Shown one piece after another: positions 35,094-43,289 of a DNA stretch of 64,000 nucleotides (position 1 is the stretch's first letter; every line of letters starts with the position of its first letter). Source of the stretch: Dyadobacter psychrophilus (GTDB lineage Bacteria; Bacteroidota; Bacteroidia; Cytophagales; Spirosomataceae). The DNA is taken from assembly GCF_900167945.1 (NCBI RefSeq), contig NZ_FUZA01000006.1, positions 62,001 through 126,000 on the forward strand, given 5' to 3'. Under the pieces are notes generated by a model. The model saw only the letters and a program-made list of their open reading frames with translations. It was not told the DNA's origin and did not search any database. Made by a program: the position numbers and the translations under genes.

Positions 35094-36395
35094 TCATTTA
35101 AGCCACTTATCAAACCAGTCAAATGCATCTTTTTGCATAGCGGCGTCAAACTTGTGTTGGCCGTCGTAAAATTTGGCCAGATATTTATCTTTGGCACCCG
35201 CTTTGGCATAAACATCTCCTAAAACTTTATCCGCCTTTTTCATCTCGGGCAGCGTGTAGAGCTCGTCCTGATTATTGTTCTGAACCAATGTCGGCAACGG
35301 AACACGCAGCCCCAGGATTTCCGGAAAATCAAGATATTTAGGTAAAAGCGGTGTGTAAGTCATCCATGTGTGGGTTACGGATTTGGTTAAAATCAAATCC
35401 GTCCAGGTTGTCATAAAGCCGACACATACTGCACATTTAACACGTGGGTCCATTCCGCCCAGATAAACCGTCCGCAGACCACCGCCCGACAAACCGCCAC
35501 ACCCTATACGTTGCGGATCCACGTCCTGACGCTGTTCTAAAATATCCAGCGCGATCTGATCCTCTGCCAGAAAAACGCCCGGCCAGGTTGTGCCCGCACT
35601 AAAAAGCGACTTGGACATTACATGTTCATGGGCGCCAGACCATTGGTTATAGGCTTCAATGTTCTCACTTTTCTCCGGGTCTTTGTCTGATTTACCAGCC
35701 GTGCTTACGTCGCCCCAATCCAACCCAGCTACGTCCTCATACATGACGCGCCTGCTCCCGAAGGTGAACGTGTCATGCACCAGCACCACATATCCGCGCT
35801 TGGCAACTTCATTAGCCCACGGAATTCCGCTATAATCGCTATTCCGGTGCTCCACAAGAAGCGGATGCTGGTCGTCGGATGTTTTGACGATTTTTCTATA
35901 ACCAAAATACTTTTTCCCGCCATGATCATGCAAGCCCAGAATCGCCGGAAGCGGCTTGGTTGCGCCTTGAGGTTTCAACACAACTGCCTGCGTTTTGCGT
36001 CCATAAGGCAGCTGCCAGGAAATTTCCTCGATTTCCAGGCCGTCGTAAATGTATTTCTTATCCACCGTAACCTTCGGCAAGGGCGATTTTGGCGGGCTGG
36101 CGATCAGTTCCTGCGCCTTTTCGTACGCTTCTTTTTTCCAGGCGGTCAAATCCTTCCATTTGGGATCCCTGAACGACAGCGGCGGAACAGGTTTCAGTAA
36201 GGAGGCTGCCCAGCTTCCATAATCGCCAATAATGCTTTTGTCCGGTAATTGCGCGTTTTCAGAAACTATGTTTTCCATCGGGATAAAATTTGATATTGCA
36301 TTCACATTAAAGCTAAAAGGAATTGCCATAGCAGTCAATGACGTTTTCAAAAATTCCCGCCTTTCGTTATTTTCCTCCGGATTTTCAGGTTTCAT
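35094..36395 (-). CDS. Alpha/beta hydrolase (Abhydrolase_7/acetylxylan-esterase-like), exported paralog
   Basis: A 433-residue hydrolase with a twin-arginine-like leader (ERREFLKTSLTAMAIPF, about 11-27), so probably periplasmic. The nucleophile elbow is GLSGGG with Ser303; LGLHDHGGKKYFG, QNNNQDE and DGQHKFD mark the remaining catalytic regions. It is closely similar throughout to the cytoplasmic-looking enzyme at 26404-27588. Together they may remove acyl groups from the glycan before and after import. It lies 12 bp downstream of nagB and 99 bp upstream of the Gfo/Idh/MocA gene. Esterase substrate is inferred, not seen. Confidence 0.8.
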   Translation of the reverse strand: MKPENPEENNERREFLKTSLTAMAIPFSFNVNAISNFIPMENIVSENAQLPDKSIIGDYGSWAASLLKPVPPLSFRDPKWKDLTAWKKEAYEKAQELIASPPKSPLPKVTVDKKYIYDGLEIEEISWQLPYGRKTQAVVLKPQGATKPLPAILGLHDHGGKKYFGYRKIVKTSDDQHPLLVEHRNSDYSGIPWANEVAKRGYVVLVHDTFTFGSRRVMYEDVAGLDWGDVSTAGKSDKDPEKSENIEAYNQWSGAHEHVMSKSLFSAGTTWPGVFLAEDQIALDILEQRQDVDPQRIGCGGLSGGGLRTVYLGGMDPRVKCAVCVGFMTTWTDLILTKSVTHTWMTYTPLLPKYLDFPEILGLRVPLPTLVQNNNQDELYTLPEMKKADKVLGDVYAKAGAKDKYLAKFYDGQHKFDAAMQKDAFDWFDKWLK

Positions 36396-36407
36396 ATTAT
36401 ATTCAGG

Positions 36408-37157
36408 TTAGGCAACTACTTTTTCTGGCAGCAGGGATGCAGAGCTTTTGTCGAGGAAAAAAGTGCAGTGCGCGTGATTTTGCAAAATGCTCGCCGGGTA
36501 AATGTTACTTACTTCCTGCAACAGACTATTCCTAACAGCCAGCGCCTTACGTTCATCCGGCACGGAGCAGACAATGTATCGGGACTTCATGATCTGCTTC
36601 ACCGTCATGCTGATCGCCTGCAACGGAACTTCGTCCAGTGAGCCGAACCAGCCTTCGCCCATTTGTTGCATTCGGCAAGGTTCGTCCAGGTTGACAACGT
36701 GATAAGGGTTTACATTTTCAAAATCCGCCGGCGGATCATTAAATGCCAAGTGCCCGTTTTCGCCAATGCCCACCAAGGCCACGTCGATCGGGTGCTGACT
36801 GATAATGCTGTTCAAATTAGCGATTTCTTCCTTAATGTCGCCTTCGCCGTTGATAAGGTGAACGGCTTTTAATGCCGACACTTTATTTAAAAAGCGCTCT
36901 TTCAGATATTTCCTGAAACTTGCTGCATGTGCTAACGGCAGGTCAATGAATTCGTCGAGGTGGAACATGGTTACTTTTCCCCAATCGATATTTTCTTCTT
37001 TAATTAATTGTTCCAAAGTTTGAAACTGGCTGGTTCCTGTGGCAAGAATGATGTTTGCAAAACCTTTTTCTGCGATGGTTTTGCGCATCAGTTCTGCCGC
37101 AAGCTTTGCAGCCTTAATTCCCAACTCTTGCTTAGTATCCGAAATAACAACTTTCAT
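36408..37157 (-). CDS. nagB: Glucosamine-6-phosphate deaminase
   Basis: A 249-residue NagB-type isomerase/deaminase converting glucosamine-6-phosphate to fructose-6-phosphate and ammonia in the cytoplasm. Visible family motifs are the phosphate-loop ATGTSQFQTLEQL (about 40-52), FHLDEFIDL with the catalytic-base aspartate, and GIGENGHLAFNDPP holding the Asp/His/Glu catalytic set. It is slightly shorter than the E. coli enzyme (266). Its place between GH109-like and hydrolase genes points to an amino-sugar component in the substrate of this locus. No nagA or GlcNAc kinase gene is in the window. Confidence 0.93.
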   Translation of the reverse strand: MKVVISDTKQELGIKAAKLAAELMRKTIAEKGFANIILATGTSQFQTLEQLIKEENIDWGKVTMFHLDEFIDLPLAHAASFRKYLKERFLNKVSALKAVHLINGEGDIKEEIANLNSIISQHPIDVALVGIGENGHLAFNDPPADFENVNPYHVVNLDEPCRMQQMGEGWFGSLDEVPLQAISMTVKQIMKSRYIVCSVPDERKALAVRNSLLQEVSNIYPASILQNHAHCTFFLDKSSASLLPEKVVA

Positions 37158-37194
37158 TATAATCTGATCTTGATTAAGATTTTTATTAAAAAAA

Positions 37195-38613
37195 TTACGA
37201 TTTCACACCCGTATTTCCGCCTTGCGAAAGCGCAATGTCGACGGGCTTGTTGGATTTCCAGGCCCCGGCCGTGAAATCAGGAATATCTATGGAATTGGAA
37301 CGATGAGCAACAGACCATTCGCTCAATGGCGAGATTACGCTCCATGAAGCGGCATCATAAACGTCCTGGTCAAGTGGTAAGCCGTTTCTCAGACAGTCGA
37401 TCAGGCGCCAGTCCATCAGGAAATCCATGCCTCCGTGCCCGCCTACTTTCTTCGCCAGCTCGCCTATTCTTTTTACAATTTCAGGCTGGTATTTTTGTTC
37501 CAATGCCTTAAATTCCGCGTCTTTCAGCCATTCATGACCTTGTGCAATGCGTCCTTCCGGGCCTCCGGCAGGGCCTCCTTCCGGCAATGGATATTTTTGT
37601 GCGGATCCTTTTGTGCCACTGATCACATGCAACCGGGAGTAAACGCGGGGAGAGGTTACGTCGTGTTGCAGCATGATCGTTTTGCCTTTTGCAGTCCGGA
37701 TCGTTGTCGTGTTCATATTTCCCCGGAATGTCTTTCCCTTGAATTGTTTGAATTCCGGATCTTCGGCAGCCAGCTTTTCGGCACGGGCCTGCAGCATGAA
37801 ATCATTGCTGGCCATGCTTACGAGGTAATCCATTTTATCGCCGCGGTTAATGTCCATGATTTGTGCCACCGGGCCTAAACCGTGAGTTGGATACAAGTTA
37901 CCGTTGCGCTGATTTTCTTTTAAACGCCAGAGATCAAAACGTTTGGACTTATCAAAAAATGAATCGTAAATATCGTGTATATATGCGCCCTCAGCATGAA
38001 TAATTTCGCCGAAATAGCCTTGTCTGGCCATATTAAGGGTTAGCAATTCAAAAAAATCATAGCAGCAGTTTTCGAGCATCATGCAATGCTTCTTCGTTTT
38101 TTCCGAGGTTTCAACGAGTTTCCAGCAATCGTCAACCGTTGTTGCAGCCGGAATTTCTACGGCCGCATGTTTGCCGTGTTCCATGGCGTAATTAGCCATA
38201 GGCGCGTGCAGGTTCCAGGGCGTGCATATGTAAATCAGGTCGAGATTTTCCTGCTCACACATTTTTTTCCAGGCATCGGCTGTCCCGGAATAGACTTTGG
38301 GATTGTGGCCTGTGCCTTCAAAGGTTTTTTTCGCTTGCTCCGCTTTTTCTGTCCTGATGTCACAAAGGGCCGTTACCTGCACATTTTCGAGCTTTTTTAT
38401 CCGTTGAATGGCTCCGCCTCCTCTGTTGCCAAGTCCAATGTAACCGATGCGAACGGTTTCTATTTTCGGTGCAGCATAACCACTCATGTTGAACTTAGGG
38501 GCTGCCGGGATAACCTTTGCAGGAAGATCGAGCGGGCTAGCATTTGCGTAACCGGAATTCAGCAATCCGATGCTGCTCAACCCGGTAAGTTTAAGGAAAT
38601 CTCTTTTTTTCAT
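37195..38613 (-). CDS. GH109-like NAD-dependent glycosidase (Gfo/Idh/MocA fold)
   Basis: A 472-residue protein. A Tat-like leader (KKRDFLKLTG) is followed by the Rossmann motif GYIGLGNRGGG (57-67), LDLIYICTPWNLHAPM, and the GH109 variant of the EKP motif (AAVEIPAATTVDDCW). The C-terminal part contains MDFLMDWRLIDCLRNGLPLDQDVYDAASWS, which is very typical of family 109. Characterised GH109 enzymes release alpha-N-acetylgalactosamine by an oxidation/elimination/hydration mechanism with bound NAD. First gene of the minus-strand operon, divergent from the LacI regulator. The exact glycosidic linkage is not predictable. Confidence 0.87.
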   Translation of the reverse strand: MKKRDFLKLTGLSSIGLLNSGYANASPLDLPAKVIPAAPKFNMSGYAAPKIETVRIGYIGLGNRGGGAIQRIKKLENVQVTALCDIRTEKAEQAKKTFEGTGHNPKVYSGTADAWKKMCEQENLDLIYICTPWNLHAPMANYAMEHGKHAAVEIPAATTVDDCWKLVETSEKTKKHCMMLENCCYDFFELLTLNMARQGYFGEIIHAEGAYIHDIYDSFFDKSKRFDLWRLKENQRNGNLYPTHGLGPVAQIMDINRGDKMDYLVSMASNDFMLQARAEKLAAEDPEFKQFKGKTFRGNMNTTTIRTAKGKTIMLQHDVTSPRVYSRLHVISGTKGSAQKYPLPEGGPAGGPEGRIAQGHEWLKDAEFKALEQKYQPEIVKRIGELAKKVGGHGGMDFLMDWRLIDCLRNGLPLDQDVYDAASWSVISPLSEWSVAHRSNSIDIPDFTAGAWKSNKPVDIALSQGGNTGVKS

Positions 38614-38686
38614 GGGTTTAGTTTGATATACTTACAATTTTACAAGGATTCGATCAGCTATCTCGGACATTCCAGTTAATTATTAA

Positions 38687-38700
38687 CGAGAACGTTATCG
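38687..38700. promoter_or_regulatory. LacI-type operator between GH109 gene and lacI-type regulator
   Basis: CGAGAACGTTATCG, a near-palindrome centred on CG (one mismatch between 7-bp halves). It lies in the divergent spacer, 40 bp before the regulator. Its first 11 bases equal those of the site upstream of susC, so the regulator probably controls both operons and itself. Confidence 0.7.
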
Positions 38701-38740
38701 AAATCACCGTTCCTTTTTCCTGCTTTCAGCACCTGAACCC

Positions 38741-39757
38741 ATGCGCAGATTCGCCACAATCAAGGACATTGCAAAAGCGCTCGGCATATCGGTCGCCACT
38801 GTTTCGAGGGCTTTGCGGGATGCCTATGACGTGAGCCCGCAGACGCGGAAGCTGGTGCTGGAAAAGGCTGAAGAAATGCACTATAAGCCCAATTTCAATG
38901 CCACGGGCCTGGTGAAAAGCAGCACGCATAAGATCGGTGTCATTATCCCTGCCATCACCAATTATTATTTTTCGACCGTGATCACCGGCATTCAGGAAGT
39001 GGCTCAGAGTAAGGGTTATAACATCATTTTATACATTACCAACGATTCGCCCGAGCTGGAAAAAAAGATTGTCTACGATCTTTCGCTGAGCAGCCTGGAT
39101 GGTTTGCTGGCGTGTGTTTCTTCACCTTCGGACGCCTGCAAACATTTCCAGGAATTGATCGATGACGGGCTTCCCGTTGTATTTTTCGATCGGGTGCCTG
39201 AGGAGATTAATATTTCAAAAGTGATGCAGGACGATTATAACGGCGCATACCAGGCTGTGAAACACCTTATTGAAAAAGGGTACGAAAAAATAGCGCATAT
39301 CACGGGCCCAAAAGGCGTTTTCCTGACTGAGAACCGGCTTCGCGGCTATCAGGATGCCTTACAAGACCATAACCTTGCACTTGACAACAAATGGGTCGTT
39401 TATTCCGGATTTTCCCAGAAAGATGGTGAATCGGATGTTGCGCAATTATTTACCGAAAACCTAAAAACGCCTGACGCGATTTTCGCTGTGAATGATCGGA
39501 AGGCGATTGGTGCAATGGTGGCTTTAAAACGTAAAAATATCCGTATCGGAGCCGAAGTAGGCGTTATTGGTTTTACCAATGATCCGATTTGTGAGATCAT
39601 TTCCCCTACCTTATCGACTGTGGCCGAGCCTGCTTACGAAATTGGCCGCAAGAGCTGCGAATTGTTGCTGACCCACATTAAAAAGAGCACTTTCATCGGT
39701 GAAGAAGTCGTTCTTTCCGGTGAGCTGATCGTGCGGGAATCGACGTCACGCGTATAA
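38741..39757 (+). CDS. LacI family transcriptional regulator
   Basis: A 338-residue LacI/GalR regulator. The N-terminal helix-turn-helix and hinge (about 4-60) read TIKDIAKALGISVATVSRAL and the hinge YKPNFNATGL. The periplasmic-binding-protein-like effector domain (about 62-335) has IGVIIPAITNYYFSTVITGI and the C-terminal NDRKAIGAMVALK and FTNDPICEIISPTLSTV blocks. It is divergent from the GH109-nagB operon with an operator between, and the same operator lies before susC. The effector is likely a sugar or sugar phosphate from the imported glycan. Confidence 0.95.
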   Translation: MRRFATIKDIAKALGISVATVSRALRDAYDVSPQTRKLVLEKAEEMHYKPNFNATGLVKSSTHKIGVIIPAITNYYFSTVITGIQEVAQSKGYNIILYITNDSPELEKKIVYDLSLSSLDGLLACVSSPSDACKHFQELIDDGLPVVFFDRVPEEINISKVMQDDYNGAYQAVKHLIEKGYEKIAHITGPKGVFLTENRLRGYQDALQDHNLALDNKWVVYSGFSQKDGESDVAQLFTENLKTPDAIFAVNDRKAIGAMVALKRKNIRIGAEVGVIGFTNDPICEIISPTLSTVAEPAYEIGRKSCELLLTHIKKSTFIGEEVVLSGELIVRESTSRV

Positions 39758-39758
39758 A

Positions 39759-39790
39759 AAATGGCCTGCCTTTTGAGACAGACCATTTAC
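39759..39790. terminator. Imperfect hairpin between convergent genes
   Basis: AAATGGCCTGCCT and GACAGACCATTT pair over 12 positions with two C-A mismatches around a short loop. It lies between the end of the LacI regulator and the end of the small secreted protein gene and may end both transcripts. Confidence 0.5.
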
Positions 39791-39808
39791 CCAGAGTGTT
39801 ATTGATAA

Positions 39809-40171
39809 TTAATTTTCCTTCTTAGATGCTGATTTATCGTCTTTTTTCAGCGAAGCATCTCCTTTATTCATTTTTGTAGCATTGGGTTTGCCTTTGGCTT
39901 CATTCCCTTCTTTCCCCGTTCCACTGGTTGCATTGGAACCATTGACCTGTCCGGCTTTACCCGGTTGCGTGGCTTTATCATTTCCTATTTCATGGTTTGC
40001 GCCCTGGGTTGTTCCCTGCGTATCAGTCCCCTCATTTTTGCCACCCGCCTTACTGCTGTCTGCCGTTGCAGTCCCCTGCTGTTTAGGATTGGTCGATTGC
40101 GTGGTCGTTTGCGCATAAACTGCGGATGTGATGGCGAAAACGAATATGAAGCTTGCTATTAACTTTTTCAT
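39809..40171 (-). CDS. Small secreted low-complexity protein
   Basis: A 120-residue protein with a signal peptide (MKKLIASFIFVFAITSAVYAQ) and a mature chain made of Thr, Gly, Gln, Asn, Ser and Lys with no hydrophobic core: almost certainly disordered. No cysteines and no sorting motif are visible. A second protein of the same style lies at 42609-43001, on the other side of the YihY gene. Function unknown; cell-envelope filler, stress or desiccation protectant roles are guesses. Confidence 0.6.
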   Translation of the reverse strand: MKKLIASFIFVFAITSAVYAQTTTQSTNPKQQGTATADSSKAGGKNEGTDTQGTTQGANHEIGNDKATQPGKAGQVNGSNATSGTGKEGNEAKGKPNATKMNKGDASLKKDDKSASKKEN

Positions 40172-40296
40172 GATCTGAATGATTAGTTGATGAATTTAAT
40201 GAGCCTCTCTTTAAAAATCATACCCGCAACGCCCGATCATTTCACTGGCATGGATATTTATCAATGGTTGGCGTTTAACAGATAGCACGCTTTACT

Positions 40297-41595
40297 ATGA
40301 ACATCACTACATCACGGCCAAAATTCGTATTGGCGCTTTTCAAGGACAGCTTTTCTGAGTTCATGGAAGATAACTGCCTCAAATTGAGCGCTGCATTATC
40401 TTATTATACCATATTTTCCCTTGCTCCCATGCTGCTGGTGATCATCTCCATCGTGAGCATTGTGTTTGGTAAGGAGGCATTCCAGGGAGAGCTGTTTGGG
40501 CAAATAAGCGGGCTCGTGGGCAAGGAGGCTGCCTCGCAATTGCAGGAACTGATTAAAAATGCAGAGCTTTCCAATAAGTCGGGCGTTGCAGCCACAGTCG
40601 GGATCATTACGCTGCTGATTGGTGCTACGGGGGTTTTTGCAGAAATCCAGGATTCGATCAATTATATATGGTCTATTAAATCAAAACCGAAGAAAGGTTG
40701 GCTACAATATCTTAAAAACAGGCTGCTTTCCTTTTCGATCATCATTACGCTGGGATTTCTGCTCATTGTTTCGCTCGGTGTGAACACATTGGTCGACCTT
40801 ATGAGTACACGGCTGGAACGTTACTTTTCGGAAGTGTCTGTTATCTTTTTCTCCGTGTTGAATGTCGTCGTGGTGATGGTGATTATTACTGCGCTTTTTT
40901 CCGTCATATTTAAAATATTGCCCGATGGCCATGTGCGCTGGAAGGAATGCATTGTCGGTGCTGCTTTCACCGCCGTACTTTTTGCTATTGGTAAGTTTGC
41001 GATCAGCTTTTATCTGGGCAAACAGGATCTGGGCGCAACTTATGGTGCATCCGCTTCCATCGTGATCCTGCTGACCTGGGTCTATTATTCATCCATCATA
41101 CTATACTTTGGAGCCGAATTCACAAAAGTCTATGCAAAGACGGACGGTGTTGGCATATCGCCCAATGAGCATGCAGTATTGATGGTAAGAAAGGAAATGG
41201 AACAGGACCACCCGGCAGATATGACAAAAGAAGCGGACTCGCAGACATTTAGTCCAAAGGAGGTCACACACAAAATGATGGACACTGTCACCCAATTTAT
41301 TGATGACAAGTTGAATGCGATCAGGGCGGAGATCAAGGCGAAGATTGCAGAATTTACGGCGCCTTTTTCTTATTATGCTTTTGCAGCTGTCATTGTGTTT
41401 ATGATCGTGATTACCGTGGTTGTTTTGATAGGTCATTTTTTAAATAACGCCTTTCATAGCGATTATCTTGGCTTTGTAGTCCTGCTTGGCTTTACATTAG
41501 TTCTATTTTCGCTCTGTTTTATCTTTCGGGAAAGACTGCTCGAATCCATCAGGAAAATCATCGCTAAAAAGGTGCAGGCGAAAAGCAAACCTTAA
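40297..41595 (+). CDS. YihY/BrkB family inner-membrane protein
   Basis: A 432-residue polytopic protein of the YihY/UPF0761 (virulence factor BrkB) family. The N-terminal family signature LKLSAALSYYTIFSLAPMLLVIISIVSI (in pieces, about 26-55) is followed by four more helices with WKECIVGAAFTAVLFAIGKF and YGASASIVILLTWVYYSSIILYFGAEF, the usual end of the core. A C-terminal extension (about 300-432) adds a charged region and two further helices (about 350-372 and 385-410) that the core family lacks. Its function is unknown. It is followed by a strong hairpin terminator. Confidence 0.9.
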   Translation: MNITTSRPKFVLALFKDSFSEFMEDNCLKLSAALSYYTIFSLAPMLLVIISIVSIVFGKEAFQGELFGQISGLVGKEAASQLQELIKNAELSNKSGVAATVGIITLLIGATGVFAEIQDSINYIWSIKSKPKKGWLQYLKNRLLSFSIIITLGFLLIVSLGVNTLVDLMSTRLERYFSEVSVIFFSVLNVVVVMVIITALFSVIFKILPDGHVRWKECIVGAAFTAVLFAIGKFAISFYLGKQDLGATYGASASIVILLTWVYYSSIILYFGAEFTKVYAKTDGVGISPNEHAVLMVRKEMEQDHPADMTKEADSQTFSPKEVTHKMMDTVTQFIDDKLNAIRAEIKAKIAEFTAPFSYYAFAAVIVFMIVITVVVLIGHFLNNAFHSDYLGFVVLLGFTLVLFSLCFIFRERLLESIRKIIAKKVQAKSKP

Positions 41596-41617
41596 AGTTC
41601 ACATGAAACTGGTCATA

Positions 41618-41647
41618 AATAAAGGGACCTGCAGAAGTCCCTTTATT
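41618..41647. terminator. Intrinsic terminator after the YihY gene
   Basis: An 11-bp perfect stem AATAAAGGGAC / GTCCCTTTATT with an 8-nt loop, 22 bp after the stop codon and between convergent genes. Confidence 0.8.
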
Positions 41648-41676
41648 AGTAACAGATGAAGTTGAGGTGCGGCATA

Positions 41677-41988
41677 CTAATTGTCTCGTTTTTGAATTAC
41701 CCACATCCAATTTGCAGGCCACGCATCTGAATTGATGCTGTCATGCCTCACGAGTTTTTCGTCTACCAGCTCGTAGCCAATCAGCCTTCCGCCCTGGCTT
41801 TCCACATCGGCGCGCGCGTAGTTGTGAAGTTGTATCCAAACTTCGGGGCCTATCAATTCTGTTGAAACAAAGCTCAGTCGTTTCCATTTGGGATCGGCCG
41901 AATCGTTTACATAACGAAGTAACAGATAATGTTTGAAGGTCTCATTACTTAAAGACAAAACTGTTTTTCTAATGTTTCCCTTTGTCAT
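41677..41988 (-). CDS. Hypothetical protein, 103 residues
   Basis: A small, soluble, charged and tryptophan-containing protein (WPANWMWVIQKRDN at its end) without signal peptide or membrane segment. No family recognised. Codon use and amino-acid balance look like a real gene, and a shared terminator lies just beyond its stop. Its upstream region (41989-42256) is very AT-rich and is shared with the divergent small gene at 42257. Confidence 0.5.
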   Translation of the reverse strand: MTKGNIRKTVLSLSNETFKHYLLLRYVNDSADPKWKRLSFVSTELIGPEVWIQLHNYARADVESQGGRLIGYELVDEKLVRHDSINSDAWPANWMWVIQKRDN

Positions 41989-42117
41989 AATTCGCAGATT
42001 TAGATTATCCTAAAATATATTTAAATAATATTATCCATGCGCCAATATACGCTATAGGCAATGAAAAGGATTGTCGAGTATGTCCGATAAATAAATTCTA
42101 CTTTAAAATTCTACGTT

Positions 42118-42141
42118 AAAAAAGCCTTGCCAGCTTTTTTT
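42118..42141 (+). terminator. Terminator-like hairpin in an AT-rich spacer
   Basis: AAAAAAGC / GCTTTTTT with a 7-nt loop and one more T on the plus strand. It lies between two divergent small genes, where no terminator is needed, so it could end a short unannotated transcript. AATTCTAC occurs three times around it (42094, 42107, 42150). Confidence 0.45.
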
Positions 42142-42256
42142 GTATAAATAATTCTACTTATTTGTACTACATTTTAAAATCTCATATTTACGGCACTTGG
42201 GAATTTAAATTTTGGCACAAAAATTTAAATCCGCCAAATAGTAAACACATAAACCT

Positions 42257-42505
42257 ATGGTCACATTAAATTATATGAAGGACGACTGGGTGAAGGAAAA
42301 AAACGGATCCCGGATTATGCAAGTTGACGAATATCAAATTGTAGAGACTGTAACTTATGGCAACGGAAACTCAACGCCTACAACCAAAAGAGCTTACAAC
42401 GGGAAAGTGTGGTGCACATGGGTCAATGAAAACAAAGCTGTTGTGACCCAACCATTTCCCGAATCGGAACTGGAACCGGCAATACCCGAAGTTGCACATT
42501 ACTGA
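42257..42505 (+). CDS. Small protein resembling the DUF2158 (YodC-like) family
   Basis: An 82-residue protein. The pattern of an N-terminal strand pair (WVKEKNGSRIMQVDEYQIVET), then VWCTWVNENKAVVTQPFPESELEPA resembles DUF2158 proteins, small SH3-like units with a conserved C-x-W. The match is by eye only. No secretion signal. It is followed by a strong terminator and stands alone. Confidence 0.5.
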   Translation: MVTLNYMKDDWVKEKNGSRIMQVDEYQIVETVTYGNGNSTPTTKRAYNGKVWCTWVNENKAVVTQPFPESELEPAIPEVAHY

Positions 42506-42555
42506 GCCTGCAGTGACATTCGTTTTCCGACCATAAAGCGATTGCGAAGTGAATT

Positions 42556-42587
42556 AAAATGCCCGGAATTTCTGTTCCGGGCATTTT
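42556..42587. terminator. Bidirectional terminator
   Basis: A 13-bp perfect stem AAAATGCCCGGAA / TTCCGGGCATTTT with a 6-nt loop, between convergent genes ending at 42505 (plus) and 42609 (minus). Confidence 0.9.
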
Positions 42588-42608
42588 GGCTTTAAGGAAT
42601 GTTGATGG

Positions 42609-43001
42609 TTAAGGTTTCTTGTTAGGATCGGTGACAGTTTCTGTTGCGTTCGATTCCGCTTCATTTGCCGCTTTTTTATTTTTTTTACGGTTCATTTTTT
42701 CCGCTTTTTTGTCTGCGGGCATAAGTGAATCCTTTATTATGGCGCCGGAAGTCTGCTGGTCTTTAATCAGCGTATCTTCCGAAGGCGTGTTGGATGGCCT
42801 TACCGGCGATTGCGGCGAGTTGAATTCGGCTTTTTTCTCAGTTGTCGGATTGGTCGATGCCGGGTTCGTTGTTGTAGGATCCTGCGTCGGCACGCTCTGT
42901 GGCTGTGTCGGTGACGTTGGTGTCGTAGGGACTGTTTGCGCATAGCCCGCGGCGGAAGCCGTCAATGCTGCTACTATAATAAATGTTTTTAACGTTCTCA
43001 T
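42609..43001 (-). CDS. Small secreted low-complexity protein, Pro/Thr then Lys-rich
   Basis: A 130-residue protein with a signal peptide (MRTLKTFIIVAALTASAAGYAQ). The mature part is a Thr/Pro/Gln-rich stretch (about 23-60) followed by a basic Lys/Asn-rich half (about 95-115, KKAEKMNRKKNKKAANEAE). Like the 39809-40171 protein it should be disordered. Function unknown. The start codon region happens to contain GAGAACGTTA, the LacI half-site word, but as coding sequence. Confidence 0.6.
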   Translation of the reverse strand: MRTLKTFIIVAALTASAAGYAQTVPTTPTSPTQPQSVPTQDPTTTNPASTNPTTEKKAEFNSPQSPVRPSNTPSEDTLIKDQQTSGAIIKDSLMPADKKAEKMNRKKNKKAANEAESNATETVTDPNKKP

Positions 43002-43289
43002 TTTCAGTTCAGTTTAGATGTTGATGGTCTGATACATTCAGTTACATCCAAAACTATTCCCAAAAACCAGAAATTTGTATTGCAAAACAGATTTCAGTGA
43101 TTGCCTGTTTAAGGCTGAACAGGGCCATTTTTTAAGCATCCCAGTTAGTTAGACAGGCCGGTATCTTCTTAGTTATAAATTACTTATCCACAAAATGCGC
43201 ATTGTCTTACCCAAAATTCCAATTATGAGCATGTTGGAACAAAAATTAAGTAATTTTCTAAGAGACGAAGTAATTCGACTGATAATTTA

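Noticed and set aside
42990-42999. LacI half-site word GAGAACGTTA near the start of the low-complexity protein gene
   Set aside because: It is the coding sequence of the first codons (ATG-AGA-ACG-TTA), lacks the TCG/CCG continuation seen in the two real candidates, and lies inside the gene.
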